A stretch of 64,000 bases of DNA from Taxillus chinensis (GCA_023512835.1 CM042089.1:53687427-53751426), one strand, 5' to 3'. Counted from the stretch's first letter, positions 1-11,114 are shown. Numbers and translations: made by a program. The notes: generated by a model not told the origin, from the sequence alone.

Positions 1-38
1 AGGGAAGACGAGTAGACTGGGGAACTCAGATACACTCC

Positions 39-2232
39 ATGATCAAAAGCAAGAAGGGACACTTTGGACTTCTTCTCACCAAAGTCCTAAGGTTCCTACA
101 CCATGACATATTCTGCAACAGACCCTCAGTGCCACTACCGACCAAATACATATTTAAAAGTATTTATGAGGATGGTCGGCTGGAGATCAAGTCTATGAAG
201 AGGCCTGAGTCAAGTGCAAGAAGTCATGCAGGAGACACAGCGAGCTCTCTACGAGCCCCAGTTTGCATACCACGATAGCTGGTTTGTGTCTCACAGACTT
301 CTAGGGGCTCCTCTGCATCCGCCGCAACAATACATATAGCTGAAGTGGTGGAGAACATTACCAGAACTCATCTCCCCACTGATTCTACACCTGAGGAGGC
401 CCCTACTGCCGAGCTGCCCAAGGATACTGCAGAAGTAAGAGAACCTGCAGTTGGAGGGTAGACACCAGCACAGGAAACCCTAGAGGATAGGGGTACTACA
501 CCTGCACTATTGAGCACCCTTGGGGAGTCTGAGATAGAAGATTTTTATATGGAATATGCCAAGGCTCATATGACCCCCGCTGATTTACGAAAGGCATGGA
601 TCGCTTTTGGTAAACAGATGGTAGATTGAGACCATCTGATTAATTGGTTAGTCGAGCAGGGTTTTGTAAGAAGAGACCCAGTGGAAGCCGTATCAGTGGT
701 TGCCCCATCTCCTCTCATGGTGGACTCACCTGTCACATCTACTCCACATGATGCTGATGTGGTAGGCATTCTAGTAGAAGAAGAAGCAGAAGAAGAAGAA
801 ACTCCTGGTGCTGCAGCCTAGTGACTCCGATGCAGGAGCTGTCCCACAAGTCCATGAGACTGTGGAAAGGACTGAGATGGCCACACCATCTGTACATGTC
901 GTTCATCAGGTGGCCACTCAGGTGAGTGAGGAGTTCGCAGCCAATATCCCAATGGCTATTCCAGTACCAGTTGCGTCTCACTCACATTCTCTGACGGCCG
1001 AAGAAGTAGATCTTCTGGCAAGCAAGGTCATTGAGAAACTGATTTCCTCTGGCATCCTCAAGACATCAGTATCTCAAGCCTTTGAAGAACGACTGGCTAC
1101 CATGGAGTCAAGCATGGAAGAGGTATGAACTCAAGTTGAATCATCAGACCATAGCCTCGACAAGGTGCAGCAAGAAATGACATCACTCACAAGTGCGACC
1201 ACAGATGGGTTTAGACATCTGGAGGAACACTGTGAAGACATCAAAGGAGCTTACCAGAGACAATACAAAGGACTCAGTACAACTCTGGGAGCTATTCTGT
1301 CAGAATGTCATCGTCTTGCAAGTGGTGAAATATCTCTTACTGCGAAAAATACACTCCCACAGCCATCCAACCGACCTGCACCTGAACCAGTCGATACTCC
1401 ATAGCCAGCAGTACCTTCTCCGAGTCACTCACAACCTCAACCTACTACCACTTACATGCGGGGGAGAAAGTGCGCACACAGAACCACGGTTATCTCAGAT
1501 TCTGATGATGATGATGATGTTCCCATTGCAACCCGCATGAAGAAGCAGACGGCTGCTCCCTGCCAACCATCCTCCTCCACTCAGCCAGGCCCCTCAACTT
1601 CACATCCAAGTACGGCTGAGTACACCATGCCTGCTTCACCCACCAAACCAACTGCTACCACCACCGACCAACCATTAGCCCCACCTCGCATTGTAACAAC
1701 TGGAGGCACCTCAGCAGAACTGGCTGCATTCAACACCTATGTTGCTGGGGATACCACAGCGAGGACTTGCGGCTATGAAGCCTTCTTCACCGGACCTGAC
1801 CTTTGTTGACTACTCCATGACGGTGAAGAAATGGATAATATTGAGATGACTCAGTTCATCTTCGCATAGAAGTCATTTCTAGAGAAGCTACCTCTCCACA
1901 TTCGCAGAGATACCAGGGTGGAACTCTGTTTGCCCAGGGTGGAACTCTATTTGCCAATCATGCAGGCTCAGCTGATCGATGATGCAGCAATGATCGAGAT
2001 TATACAGGGTCGTAGATATGAGAACTCCTTCCGTCCCTGGGATGAGGTAAACCATGTGCTTATCCCCAACTTGTCAACATCCCCACACTGGTTTCTTCTC
2101 GACATTGACTTCAAGAACCAACGGATCACCATCTTCGACTCCAAACCTAGCACCTTACTAATCTATCGGCGTGAACAATTGCTTTGCTCTGCTACCTGCT
2201 GTTCTATGCCTTATTCTGTATTGCTCCCATGA
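39..2232 (+). pseudogene. Decayed retroelement-borne ORF with C-terminal Ulp1/C48 protease-like domain
   Basis: A single degraded coding region can be followed through frame 3 (39-278 and about 550-830) and then, after a frameshift near 815, through frame 1 to 2232. Stops interrupt frame 1 at 1126, 1402, 1807 and 1867. The N-terminal part resembles the plant 'putative transposon protein' type. The middle is Pro/Ser/Thr-rich with an acidic DSDDDDD stretch near 1500. The C-terminal part (1918-2160) contains HWFLLDID followed by ITIFDSK, the His and Asp surroundings of the C48 (Ulp1/SENP) cysteine protease fold. The nucleophile Cys motif (DCG-type) is not found, so the protease would be inactive. 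The ORF lies in sense orientation directly upstream of a polypurine tract and LTR, so it is cargo or a 3' extra ORF of a Copia-type element. Family assignment is from memory of motifs. Confidence 0.6.
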
Positions 2233-2470
2233 GGCTTGTGTTCTGGTGCTTGTTCCTCACCCCAGAAAGGGGGAGTGTTTCTCAGGGGGAGCAAGTCCGT
2301 AAGGGGAGTTCTCGTTGACAGGAGTCAGCTAACGCAAAGGAGTGTGTATTTTTCAAAATTTGAACTCCTCCAAAATTTTTTACATGCAAAGATATCTTCT
2401 GTTTAATCTAAAATTGCCCATCAAACTCGTAGTCTCAGACTTTATGTATTTACCCGTTGTCATCTTACAT

Positions 2471-2485
2471 TAAATAGGGGGAGAT
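2471..2485 (+). other. Polypurine tract of element A
   Basis: The run AAATAGGGGGAGATTA lies immediately before the LTR start. This GGGGGAGATT form is typical of the plus-strand primer of plant Copia elements and shows that the LTR to its right is a 3' LTR. Confidence 0.75.
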
Positions 2486-4457
2486 TATTGGAAATATAGG
2501 ATTTGATGAAGCTGCCAAAATATAGTCTAAGTCTGGAGACTCGAAGAACCGAAGGTCGTAGGGTCGAAGAGTCGAGTTCGTAGAAGTACAACTGTCATAG
2601 GACGTATTGGCAATAGACTCGTAGACTCATAGGGTCTGGAGACTCAAGGCGAAATAGTGACAGAACATTGCGACTCGTAGATCCAGGGTCGAAGGTCGTA
2701 GAGTCATAGTACGGAAAAGAGAGTGTTACTGTAAGCGTCAATAAGTTTGGAGACTCGTAGAGTCGAAGAATTTTTAAGAACAGTAACCAAAGCTAAATGA
2801 CTCGTAGACTCGTAGCACACAAAATTGTAGAGTCCCCATAAATACTTAAGTCAATTAACAGAACTTAAATTGCCACTAGACTCGAAGACTCGTAGAGTCA
2901 AAACGTTCGAACACTGTTAAGAAAATAGGATTCGTAGACTCGTAGATCGAAAGTCGCAGAGTCGAAGCCTTCGAACACTGTTAAGAAAACTGGACTCTTA
3001 GACTCGTAGGTTGAAGGTCGAAGAGTCGATGCTATAAAGACTGGCAAACAAATGAAACTGTAACTCAAGGGTCGTAGAGTCGTAGACTCGTAGACTCAAG
3101 GGACACAGTCGCTATAGAGAAATTGCCACACTTCCAGACTCGGAGATCGATGGCGGAGAGTTGTAGCTAAAGGGTTGTAGCTATACAGAAACTCAATTTA
3201 TTAGCCTCTGTGAAAGACTAAGGAAGAAAAGTAAAGTTGAAGACTGGTAGAGTCGAAGATTTTCAGACCACTTAGTCAAATATAGTAAACTGAGAGACCC
3301 GAAGGTCGTAGACCCGCAGAACTAGGGTCGTAGACTCGTAGCTACAATAATAGGTAGAATTAGATGGACTCGAAGAAGTCACTCTAAGCGTTATTCGAAG
3401 AGTCGCAGACTCGTAGAGTTGTAGACTTGCAGAGTCATAGACTTTAGTTAACAGAGTGACACAAAAGGCTAATCCAACCTGACCTCTAGCCTCGAAGACT
3501 CGAACATGTGAGTCGTAGACTCGCAGAAACACCATAAAGCCTGAAGCAAAACTTTGCAACTTTCTACAGGTGCTAACTGAAATCTTCGAGTCACCGAACC
3601 TATGAGGCATCTACCTCCGAGGCAAACTTATAACCCTAAACGCAGCCACTTAGCGATATTGTCAGCTAGGGTTTGTACAGCAAGTCTGCGCCATCCCGAG
3701 CAGTTGAGCGCATTAATGACGCATTAATTGCTGCCAACCACCATCCACGGATGAACGGCCAAGATCAACTGCATGCCAAATACGCAGTATGGGCATCTGA
3801 TATGCAAATCAAAGCAGATCAACCCATCCCCTGACATTCCGCATTTTCAGTGGCGGGAAGTCAGTCTGTCGGGATGGACATCATGGCGCACAAGCACTTT
3901 AATCTTAAAAATATATCTCTCACGCACTTAACGAAAAAATCAAGAGTTTAATCTCTCTCTCAAAAGAAGGAAACACACAGAACACAAAAAAATGGTTCTG
4001 ACGGACTAAGAGTAATATAATCTTTTTGCAGAACTAATGAAGTAGAGCTCCAAGACTAGAGAGAGAGACTCTGAGAGAAATTGAAGAAGTGTTGTGCGTC
4101 GTGTGAGTTAAGAACAAGAGAAATCTATTTGAGTATTCACGAATCTCTTGTTCATCAAAGATGTAGCACTTTCATTAAGTATTGATCTCAGTGTTGTTTG
4201 TTTTCCACACTTCGATCTATCATAAACCATCTCTTTCACAACTCAGATCTATTGAGAAAAGGGCATTTACTCTTATCTCAGTTTTGTCTGATAGTTCATT
4301 ATCACTCACTTTATCCTCATAATAATTCTGTCATCTTCTCCATAAATACTTCCATCATAGTCATCTGTAGAGGAATCCGAAAACCAACTAACAGTCTAGC
4401 TTCCGCGCACGACGAAAATCTATTCACCCCCCCTCTAGACTCACTTTGGGACCTACA
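2486..4457 (+). mobile_element. 3' LTR of element A (Copia-type, 1972 bp)
   Basis: It begins TATTGGAAATATAGG (canonical TG mutated to TA) and ends GGGACCTACA. The same family occurs in the opposite orientation at 13113-15086, where clean ends (TGTTGG...CCTACA) and a target-site duplication define the borders. The left half is packed with short TCG-containing repeats. The right end has the CACCCCCCCTCTAGACTC stretch common near SIRE-like LTR ends. The matching 5' LTR must lie left of the window. The sequence AAGGG just after it (4458-4462) is a candidate target duplication that cannot be checked here. Confidence 0.85.
2525..3610 (+). repeat. Dispersed GACTCGTAG/GAGTCGAAG micro-repeats in LTR A
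   Basis: About a dozen exact CTCGTAG heptamers occur in roughly 1 kb, together with many variants (CTCGAAG, GTCGTAG, GTCGAAG). Adjacent copies often form short inverted repeats such as GACTC-GTA-GAGTC. The same pattern appears as the reverse complement at 13965-15035 in the solo LTR. Confidence 0.85.
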
Positions 4458-4977
4458 AAGGGCTTTTTGGTATTTTAAATTGATTTAAGATAGGAATTTT
4501 AGTATGTTAGGAAATCTAGTCTAATTAGGTTTCTTAATCAGCAAGAAGTCTAAGCTAAATTAGTCTCCTACTCACCTCTATAATTAGGGAGGCTGGCCAG
4601 GGAGTGTTGGTTATTGTTTCTGTGCGTATTGAGAGCCCTAGCCGTCCTTGGAGCAAAGGAGAGAGAAAAAGGTCGTGGCTTGAAGCTTCTGGGCGTTCTA
4701 ACAAGTGAAGTCTATTGCACCGTGTTAAAGGTAGGTGTTTCCATCCTTCTCAAACTCTCCTAGAGTCCCATAACATGTAGGGTTGGTATAGTTTTGGGAA
4801 TCAAAATTAGAACGAATGACTTTGCATGTAATTGAGATAGGGAGTCTAAATAAAGATGTTTGACGTTCAAGGTCGTTGTTGAGAATGTATATATCATTTT
4901 AGGGCGGATTCTTCGTATGTTGGAACTGTATGAATAGTTCGGTCGGTGAACAGTATTAGTTGGGTGAACAGTAAAGT

Positions 4978-5300
4978 GGTCGGGTGAAGCTATTTTTATA
5001 TCGATGAAATATTCGTGGTATTTAGGGGAACTTTCCCTTCTGGTCGGGTGAATTTTGAGGTGTTCGGGTGAACAGTAACTGGTTAGGTGAAGCTAATTTT
5101 TATACGGTTAGAATACTCGCGGTATTTAGATGAACTTTCCTTTCTAGTCGGGTGAATTTTGAGGTGGTCGGGTGAACAGTAACTGGTCAGGTGAAGCTAA
5201 TTTTTATACAGCTAGAATATTCGCGGTATTTCGATAAACTTTTCCTTCTGGTTGGGTGAATTTTGAGGTGGTTGGGTGAACAAAAATGTGGTCAGGTGAA
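4978..5300 (+). repeat. About 107-bp tandem repeat, three units, in LTR C
   Basis: Three head-to-tail copies contain GTCGGGTGAA, an AATTTTTATAC stretch, ATTCGCGGTATTT and GTGAATTTTGAGGTGG. They differ by scattered substitutions. Confidence 0.8.
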
Positions 5301-5687
5301 CAGTAACTAGGTCGGATGATATTTCTGATATTTATTTTGGATAGCTTGTTAAAAACCCTTCGAAACGGTGGGTATTAATAATGAATCGGAGTTCTATAGA
5401 ATTAGTTATGATTTTTAGAAGTTGGGACAGATTCTACTCTATTTTATTAGCCTATTTGGTTTCTTTTAATCTGTTAATGAGAATCTAAGCTTGAAACCTT
5501 TAGAGTGAAACCCTAATGAATGTTTGGATATTGTGGTGTGCCTTTCATTATTATAATTGATGTGCATATATTTATTTATATGCTGAAAACATGTTCGTAA
5601 TGATTGTACACTAGTATGATTTTACTGCGGATGTTACGTATTGTTGATGTGTGATCTTGTTATATAGTGCACTATATTTGTGGTGAT

Positions 5688-5812
5688 GAGGTCCGGTAAA
5701 GGACAAGGGTCCGATAAAGGACAGAGGCCCAATTAAGGGAAACAAGGGTACAATGGATCCGGTCAAGGACATCGGTGCGGTAAAGCACAATTTGCACGGT
5801 GAAGTGTATGAT
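5688..5812 (+). repeat. About 20-bp repeat with TCCGGTAAAGGACA core in LTR C
   Basis: Degenerate units (GGTCCGATAAAGGACAG, GGTAAAGCACA and similar) run for about 120 bp upstream of the conserved LTR hairpin. This is the same position as the arrays in LTRs B1 and B. Confidence 0.65.
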
Positions 5813-5938
5813 TGAATTGTTATGAATAATGATGTTATATGTGATGTGATTATTGAACACTACACTCGCACATTTATACTTTGCATATAGAATTTATTAG
5901 TTAAACTGACCAGAGAGTGTAGAGGGATAGTCACCTAC

Positions 5939-5954
5939 TGAGCTATGAAGCTCA
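5939..5954 (+). other. Conserved LTR hairpin (TGAGCT/AGCTCA)
   Basis: TGAGCT-ATGA-AGCTCA is a perfect 6-bp stem with a 4-nt loop, preceded by CTAC. Equivalent stems occur at 12182-12198, 33132-33148 and, on the minus strand, 42903-42917. Confidence 0.6.
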
Positions 5955-6349
5955 CACCTATGTTGCTAAATCTCTTGCAGGTACTGAAGGGAGATTGGAG
6001 GAGCACTAGTAGTCAAGTGGACCATGATTTTGATGTGATGCTTATATCATTATAGGACTTATGATTATTGTGTTATTTGTTTGAATTGTGATTTCCCGAA
6101 CATGGGTTCATGGACATTGTAAGATAGTATAATTATTTTATAGTTTGCTTGTTTTAAAGTATTTTGTTTAATGGATACCATAAAGGAAGTACTATCATAC
6201 CCTTGTTGTGTGACAGTACAGGGGAGCGTGAGACAGCACCCACTTTGTAGTCTCTATTATATGCTAGTCACCAACCCCTTGACCTTTCGGGTGCAGGCAT
6301 GGGGCAGTCACATGCTCAATCTCAGGCTTTCGGAATTGGGGGCGTGACA

Positions 6350-6942
6350 AGACTCCCCTTCAGATAGACATCCAGGAAAGAAGTCATGAGACATATAAGA
6401 GGGGTATTACTTGGGTAATAGATAAAGCATTCCCCCCCCCCCTTATACCATGCGATCCTCTCGGTGGACATTTCCTGCTTAATATTTAGATCTTGACAAA
6501 TTGTTGTCTATCCTTGAGGAAACTACACTTCAAAAGCTTATCAGACTGCAACTATGATTTCATCCACCAGGCATTCTGAGCTAACCTATTTCATTTCTTC
6601 AACCAGACATGTTAAGATTGCAATCAATATGAAAAAGTATTGGACATGTGGTGAGAGATGAAAATTGGAATCATGAAATCCTAAGGAGGTTTTATTCATA
6701 TATCTTTAATTATGTTAGCTTAAGTGACTTCAGTCTAGAGATGCAAGCATCCTCCCACTATAAAAGTATGAGAATTTTATCAGAAATATAACGCATGACA
6801 TAAGTAAAGATGATCAGCAAAAAGAACAGTAAGTGTCTAACGCTCATCATGAAACCTGATGCATGTTCTGAAAGATATATTATTGAATGAATAAATGAGA
6901 AGCTATGTAGAAAGGTCAAGCATACCTAATTTGAGGAGTAGT
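6350..6942 (-). other. Post-pol region of Copia-1
   Basis: There is no convincing ORF. A C-run at 6432-6442 reads as a G-run on the minus strand and could be a polypurine tract, but no LTR follows it directly. SIRE-like elements often have a long 3' region after pol, sometimes with an env-like ORF, which I do not see here. Confidence 0.5.
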
Positions 6943-8283
6943 TTAGAAAATCTTACATTGGGTAGAGGCTGTGAGTATATCTGCGAGTTGATCATCCGTA
7001 GCAACATGTTCGAGAGATATGTGCTTTTTGAGAACATGATCTTGGATGAAGTGATACCTGACTTCAATGTGCTTTGTCTTTGGGTGCATGATAGGATTGT
7101 TGCTGATGGAAATTGCACTGGTGTTGTCACAGTATAGTGGAACAGATGTCATATTGAAACCGTAGCCAATAAGCTGATTTTGCATCCAGAGAAGCTGTGC
7201 GCAGCAACTCCCAGCAGCTATGTATTCCACCTCAGTAATAAAGGTTGATACGGAATTCTGCTTCTTACTAAACTATAAAATCAGTCTGTTTCCAAGGAAT
7301 TGACAAGTACCACTAGTGTTTTTCCTGTCTATGTGACACCCAGCAAAATCAGCATCTGAATATCCAGATAAAGAGAAGTTGGACTCCTTTGGATAACAAA
7401 GTCCCAGATTCACTGTCCCTTTAAGATACCGCAATATCCATTTGACATGAAGCATGTGTGACTCTTTAAGATTCGCCTCATATCTTGCACATATACAGGT
7501 TGCGAACATGATATCCGGGCGACTTGCTGTTAGATATAGAAATGATCCTATCATACCTCTATATTCAGTCACATTTACTTATTCTCCGTTTAGATCAGGA
7601 TATAATTTGGCACTGACTGGCATGGGAGTCTTCACGGGAGTTGAATTTTGCATTCCGAACTTCTTGATTAAGTCCCGTGTATACTTAGCATGGTTGATGA
7701 AGATTCCATCCTTCATTTGTTTAACTTCTATTCCAAGGAAGTACGATAATTCTCCCATCATGATCATTTCAAACTTACTAGTCATCAACTTCGCAAACTC
7801 TAGCATTGGATTAGATGATTCGAAAATGATATCATCCACATAAATTTGTACAATAAGAGAATGTCCCTTCTCTTTCCGTAGGAATAACATGGTGTCTATC
7901 TTCCCTTTTCTAAAGTTGTGTTCGAGCAAGAATTCTGACAGTGTGTCGTACCAGGCTCTTGGAGCTTACTTCAATCCGTACAAAGCTTTCCGTAGTTTAT
8001 ACACCAAATGTTCAGCCTTGTGTTCAACGAATCCCGAAGGTTGTTCAATATAAACCTCCTCTTGAAGATCTCCATTTAAAAAAGTGCTTTTGACGTCCAT
8101 TTGATAGATTGTGAAGTTTTCATATGATGCATATGCCAGGAACATTCGGATCGCCTCAAGTCTAGCTACTGGAGCAAAGGTTTCGTCATAATCAATGTCT
8201 TCTTCTTTACGATATCCTTTGGCTACCCGTCGAGCTTTATTCCGGATTACTATTCCATCAGTATCAAGTTTGTTCTGGAACAC
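6943..8283 (-). pseudogene. pol: Copia-1 reverse transcriptase - RNase H
   Basis: Minus-strand fragments in several frames give a Ty1/Copia [16 protein letters not shown] and [12 protein letters not shown] (first catalytic Asp) at 8283-7966, the YVDDIIF active site at 7929-7579, and the GMIGSFLYLTASRPDI segment at 7572-7273. RNase H is at 7230-6943 and contains YCDNTSAISISNNP, HIEVRYHFIQ and DQLADILT. A stop after ALYGLK and frame changes near 7930, 7575 and 7260 break the chain, so no single polypeptide is possible. Copia-2 at 52841-54137 is the closest relative in the window and confirms where the breaks are. Confidence 0.85.
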
Positions 8284-9164
8284 CTATTTAACTCCAATGA
8301 CTTGTTGCGACCTAGGCCTTGGTACGAGTGTCCACACTTTGTTCCTCTTGAACTAATTAAGCTTTTCTGCATAGCATCTATCCAGTTTGAATCCTGAAGG
8401 GCTTCATCCACCATCTTTGGCTCTATCTGTGATAGAAAACAAGAATAGAGACACAGGTTGGAGGTGGTTGCCGTTCTTCTTACCCCAACAGTAGGATCAC
8501 CAATCACTTGATCTGATGCGTGGTTTCGAGTCCACCAACAATTCTGCACAAGTGGTGGTGAATATTCAAGGATTTAAAGCTCTGCCATACCATGATCACT
8601 CCTGATGCATTTAATATTCAGTCCTTGTGAATTGCTTACCTAGTTAAAGAGACCTACAAGATGTTCAAAGGTTTGATCTTTTGATTTCAGGAACATCACC
8701 CATGTATACCTTGTGAAGTTATCGATAACCACAAGGGTGTATCTCGCACCAGCAAGAAAAGCAATAGAAATGGGACCACAGAGGTCCATATGAAGAAGTT
8801 GCAAAGGAACAGTTATTGAATTAACAAATTTGCTCTGACAGCTATGCTCGGTCTGCTTGCCAAGTTGATTTTCTCGATAGAGTGAATCTCTGGAGTATTT
8901 ATGTTTGGGCTAGATCAGTAACCAAATCAAGCAACGCTAGTTTAGACAAGGTTTTAAAACTCAAATGAGCACAATGCTTGTGCCATAGCCGACTTTCTTC
9001 ATTTGATGCTGTAGTGAGGAAACATACAGAGTCAGAGAATTATTTCTTAAGACTACTGAATATATGTCCCCATCTCTTGATCCGGATAACTTAATATCTC
9101 CGATTAAGTTTTTCCTAACTGTGTAAGTATTGGACATAAAGGAAACAATAAATCCTTTATCACA
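8284..9164 (-). pseudogene. pol: Copia-1 GAG-pre-integrase and integrase remnants
   Basis: Between protease and RT the minus strand aligns by eye with the Copia-2 integrase region. It includes the region matching Copia-2 MDLCGPIS (about 8790) and a C-terminal part ending in SQIEPKMVDEALQDSNW near 8400. Many stops and frameshifts remain. The roughly 500-bp Ser/Pro-rich linker present in Copia-2 (about 54400-54900) is missing: an internal deletion joins the core to the RT lead-in near 8580. The element is inactive here. Confidence 0.7.
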
Positions 9165-9440
9165 TTAATTACTGACACTCAGCAGATTATGCTTCCAACC
9201 CTCGACTAGTGCAACTTTAGTTACTGATGCACAACCATTGGTTAAAGTGTCATACCCCACAATCTTACCATTACTATTGTCGCCATATGATACGAATGGG
9301 CCTTGTTTGTCAATAACATCTACGAGCAGAATCTTATCACCCGTCATATGTCCAGAGCATCCGCTATCGAGTATCCACTTGCTTTGATTGATCTTTGACT
9401 TCAAGTGGTCTGGCAATGAATTCCAGAGATGCTCCTGCAA
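9165..9440 (-). pseudogene. pol: Copia-1 aspartic protease
   Basis: This open stretch contains WILDSGCSGHMTGD, the DSG catalytic triad of the Ty1/Copia retropepsin, and further on VSYGDNSNGKIVGYDTL and HNLLSVSN, the usual start of the GAG-pre-integrase module. The motif is intact, unlike in Copia-2 where DSG has become DGG. It is separated by stops from gag and integrase. Confidence 0.85.
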
Positions 9441-9449
9441 GACAACATA

Positions 9450-10593
9450 TTATACTTTTAGTGTCCAAACTTGTCTCGGGCGGTTGCTTCTTTTATTTGG
9501 GTTAGTGTCAGTTGCTTCTTTTATTTGGGTTTTCTTAGGAGAGTTACTCCTTTGAGATTTAGATTTAAATTTGCTAAAAGAACCCTTTTTGACGAACTGA
9601 TCTTTATTGATATGAACTTGATTACAAAGACAGCCATCGGACAGACTCCAACACTCATAGTGATAATGGCCTGTTTCTTTACAGATGGAATAGACACTAT
9701 GATGTGGAGTGCAAACAGGGGATACAGGTATCTTAGTTTTAACAGGTTTTCTACTATGTTCCCTATGCCCTAGTCCTTTGCGATTTGGTGACGCGTTCTT
9801 GGCCCTAGATGCATCAGCCTTAACCTTTCCTTTCTTTCTGGGTGCTACAGTTTCGGCTTTAACTACAGCAGCCTTCCCTTCATCTTTAGGTACAGGTGCT
9901 ACTACTTTGGGATTAGCAATAACAGCCTCTTTTCCATAATCATAGACTATGGTGCCACCTGAAATAAAACCATCCAACGATTTAGATGTACTAACAAGAT
10001 AAAGGTTGGTTAGTTTCGGAATGAAGTCTGAGGGACACTCAGTAGCTTGTGTGGAGGATGATGGTTCGGAGCCAAGGCCAGGTTTAACTCGGATATCGCC
10101 CAGATCAGTCCTAAACATAGAGGCTATTTTCCCCAATTTTAGCCACTTACGATTTATTTCCTTTTCCTTTTCAAGTTCGTTCTCAAGTCTTTTAAGATTA
10201 ACAGTTAAGCCATTTAGGTCGGTATTTAACAAATGATTTTCAGCTCTAAGATCATGATACCAAGCCTCTTTACTCCTAAAGTCAACTATGTCTTTTACAA
10301 GTTTCGCAACAGTATATTCAAGACGTTTAGCCTAACCATTCATATCTTTGTACATCTGAGTAATTATTAATTTCTCATTCTTTTTATGATCACGTTCAAC
10401 AGTAAGAAATTCTAATTTACTTATAAACTCAGAGATAGAAGGTACCTTAGTATTTTCCATGAGGCAGACGTTCGGCTTCTCGGTTGGCTCATTATTAGAG
10501 GATTCCTCCTCTTCTTCCAAGCCACTGACGTACTTTGTGATGAACGCCTTCCTCTTGTTCTTGCTGTTTTCTAATGTGGAGCGTCGGGGTTTA
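9450..10593 (-). pseudogene. gag: Copia-1 gag C-terminal region (coiled coil, second zinc knuckle)
   Basis: Two fragments (10520-10332 and 10232-9450) align with the 311-residue gag segment of Copia-2. They give a heptad-rich helix with NLKRLENELEKEKE, a basic Lys/Ala-rich linker and a zinc-knuckle-like motif YSICKETGHYHYEC whose first Cys is replaced by Tyr (Copia-2 has CSIC). A stop near 10332 separates the fragments. The region ends abruptly at the GTTTA target duplication of solo LTR B1 and resumes at 12561. Confidence 0.75.
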
Positions 10594-11035
10594 TGTAATG
10601 ACCCGTGTTTTGGGATGTGAGGAGTTAGTCACAGTTTTACCTTTTGGGGTGACAATTGTTGGGTTTTAGGGAGTTTTCTTCCCACACACATTAGCTAGAA
10701 CACCTTGTATTATGATGAGCAAGCAAGAGGCAAGATTTGAACCCAAGATGGAGCTGTTTGAGGTTGCACATGACAATGGCATTGTCATGTGCATTATCAC
10801 GTGCAAGGAGATTATTGGATGCCTGCCTTCTACATGATTCAAGGAAGCTTGGGTCAAAATTTCACATCATTTGGAGCTGCACGCGATATGGGGATATCAC
10901 ACGCAATATGGCATGCAACCATGTTTTTGCACCATCTTCTTCGGTTTGTTATGCTGAACAACTTTTCCTAAAGGACCATGTTCGAATTATGGGTATTATG
11001 TCATGTGTGGATGCGGGAAGGTTGTAGCCTGTTTA

Positions 11036-11114
11036 ATCAAAACTACGTCGTTTTGATGTTGAGCTTCACTTAATCAAAGCTACGTCGTTTTGATGTTGAG
11101 ATGTCTATATAAGG
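11036..11114 (+). promoter_or_regulatory. Duplicated CTACGTCGTTTTGAT element and TATA box in LTR B1
   Basis: Two direct copies of ATCAAA(A/G)CTACGTCGTTTTGATG at 11036-11058 and 11073-11095 precede CTATATAAGG at 11105. The same pair with a TATA box at the same distance occurs in both LTRs of element B. The ACGT core is a bZIP-type binding core in plants. Confidence 0.7.

Larger units (their letters stand above)
4731..5980 (+). other. Predicted intron inside LTR C
   Basis: A donor-like AAAG|GTAGGTG follows the presumed leader, and an acceptor-like TCTCTTGCAG|G lies just after the hairpin at 5939-5954. Both tandem arrays of this LTR lie between them. The same arrangement occurs in LTRs B1 and B. 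No transcript evidence is available. Confidence 0.4.
4458..6349 (+). mobile_element. Tekay/Del-like LTR C, 5' end missing
   Basis: The right end GGGGGCGTGACA matches the LTR ends at 12560, 27284 and 33461 (GACGTGACA or GGCGTGACA), typical of Tekay/Del-like Gypsy LTRs. A TATA-like CTATAATTAGG (about 4577) precedes a leader with GCCGTC and GAGAGAG elements also present in LTR B. The 5' end is cut by element A at 4457, so the missing U3 part should lie beyond the left edge. Copia-1 resumes at 6350 with AGACT, the expected target duplication. Whether it is a solo LTR is unknown. Confidence 0.7.

Noticed and set aside
7454..7843. 129-codon plus-strand frame
   Set aside because: It overlaps antisense to the well-supported Copia-1 RT and has no recognisable product; the same shadow occurs at 53483-53731.
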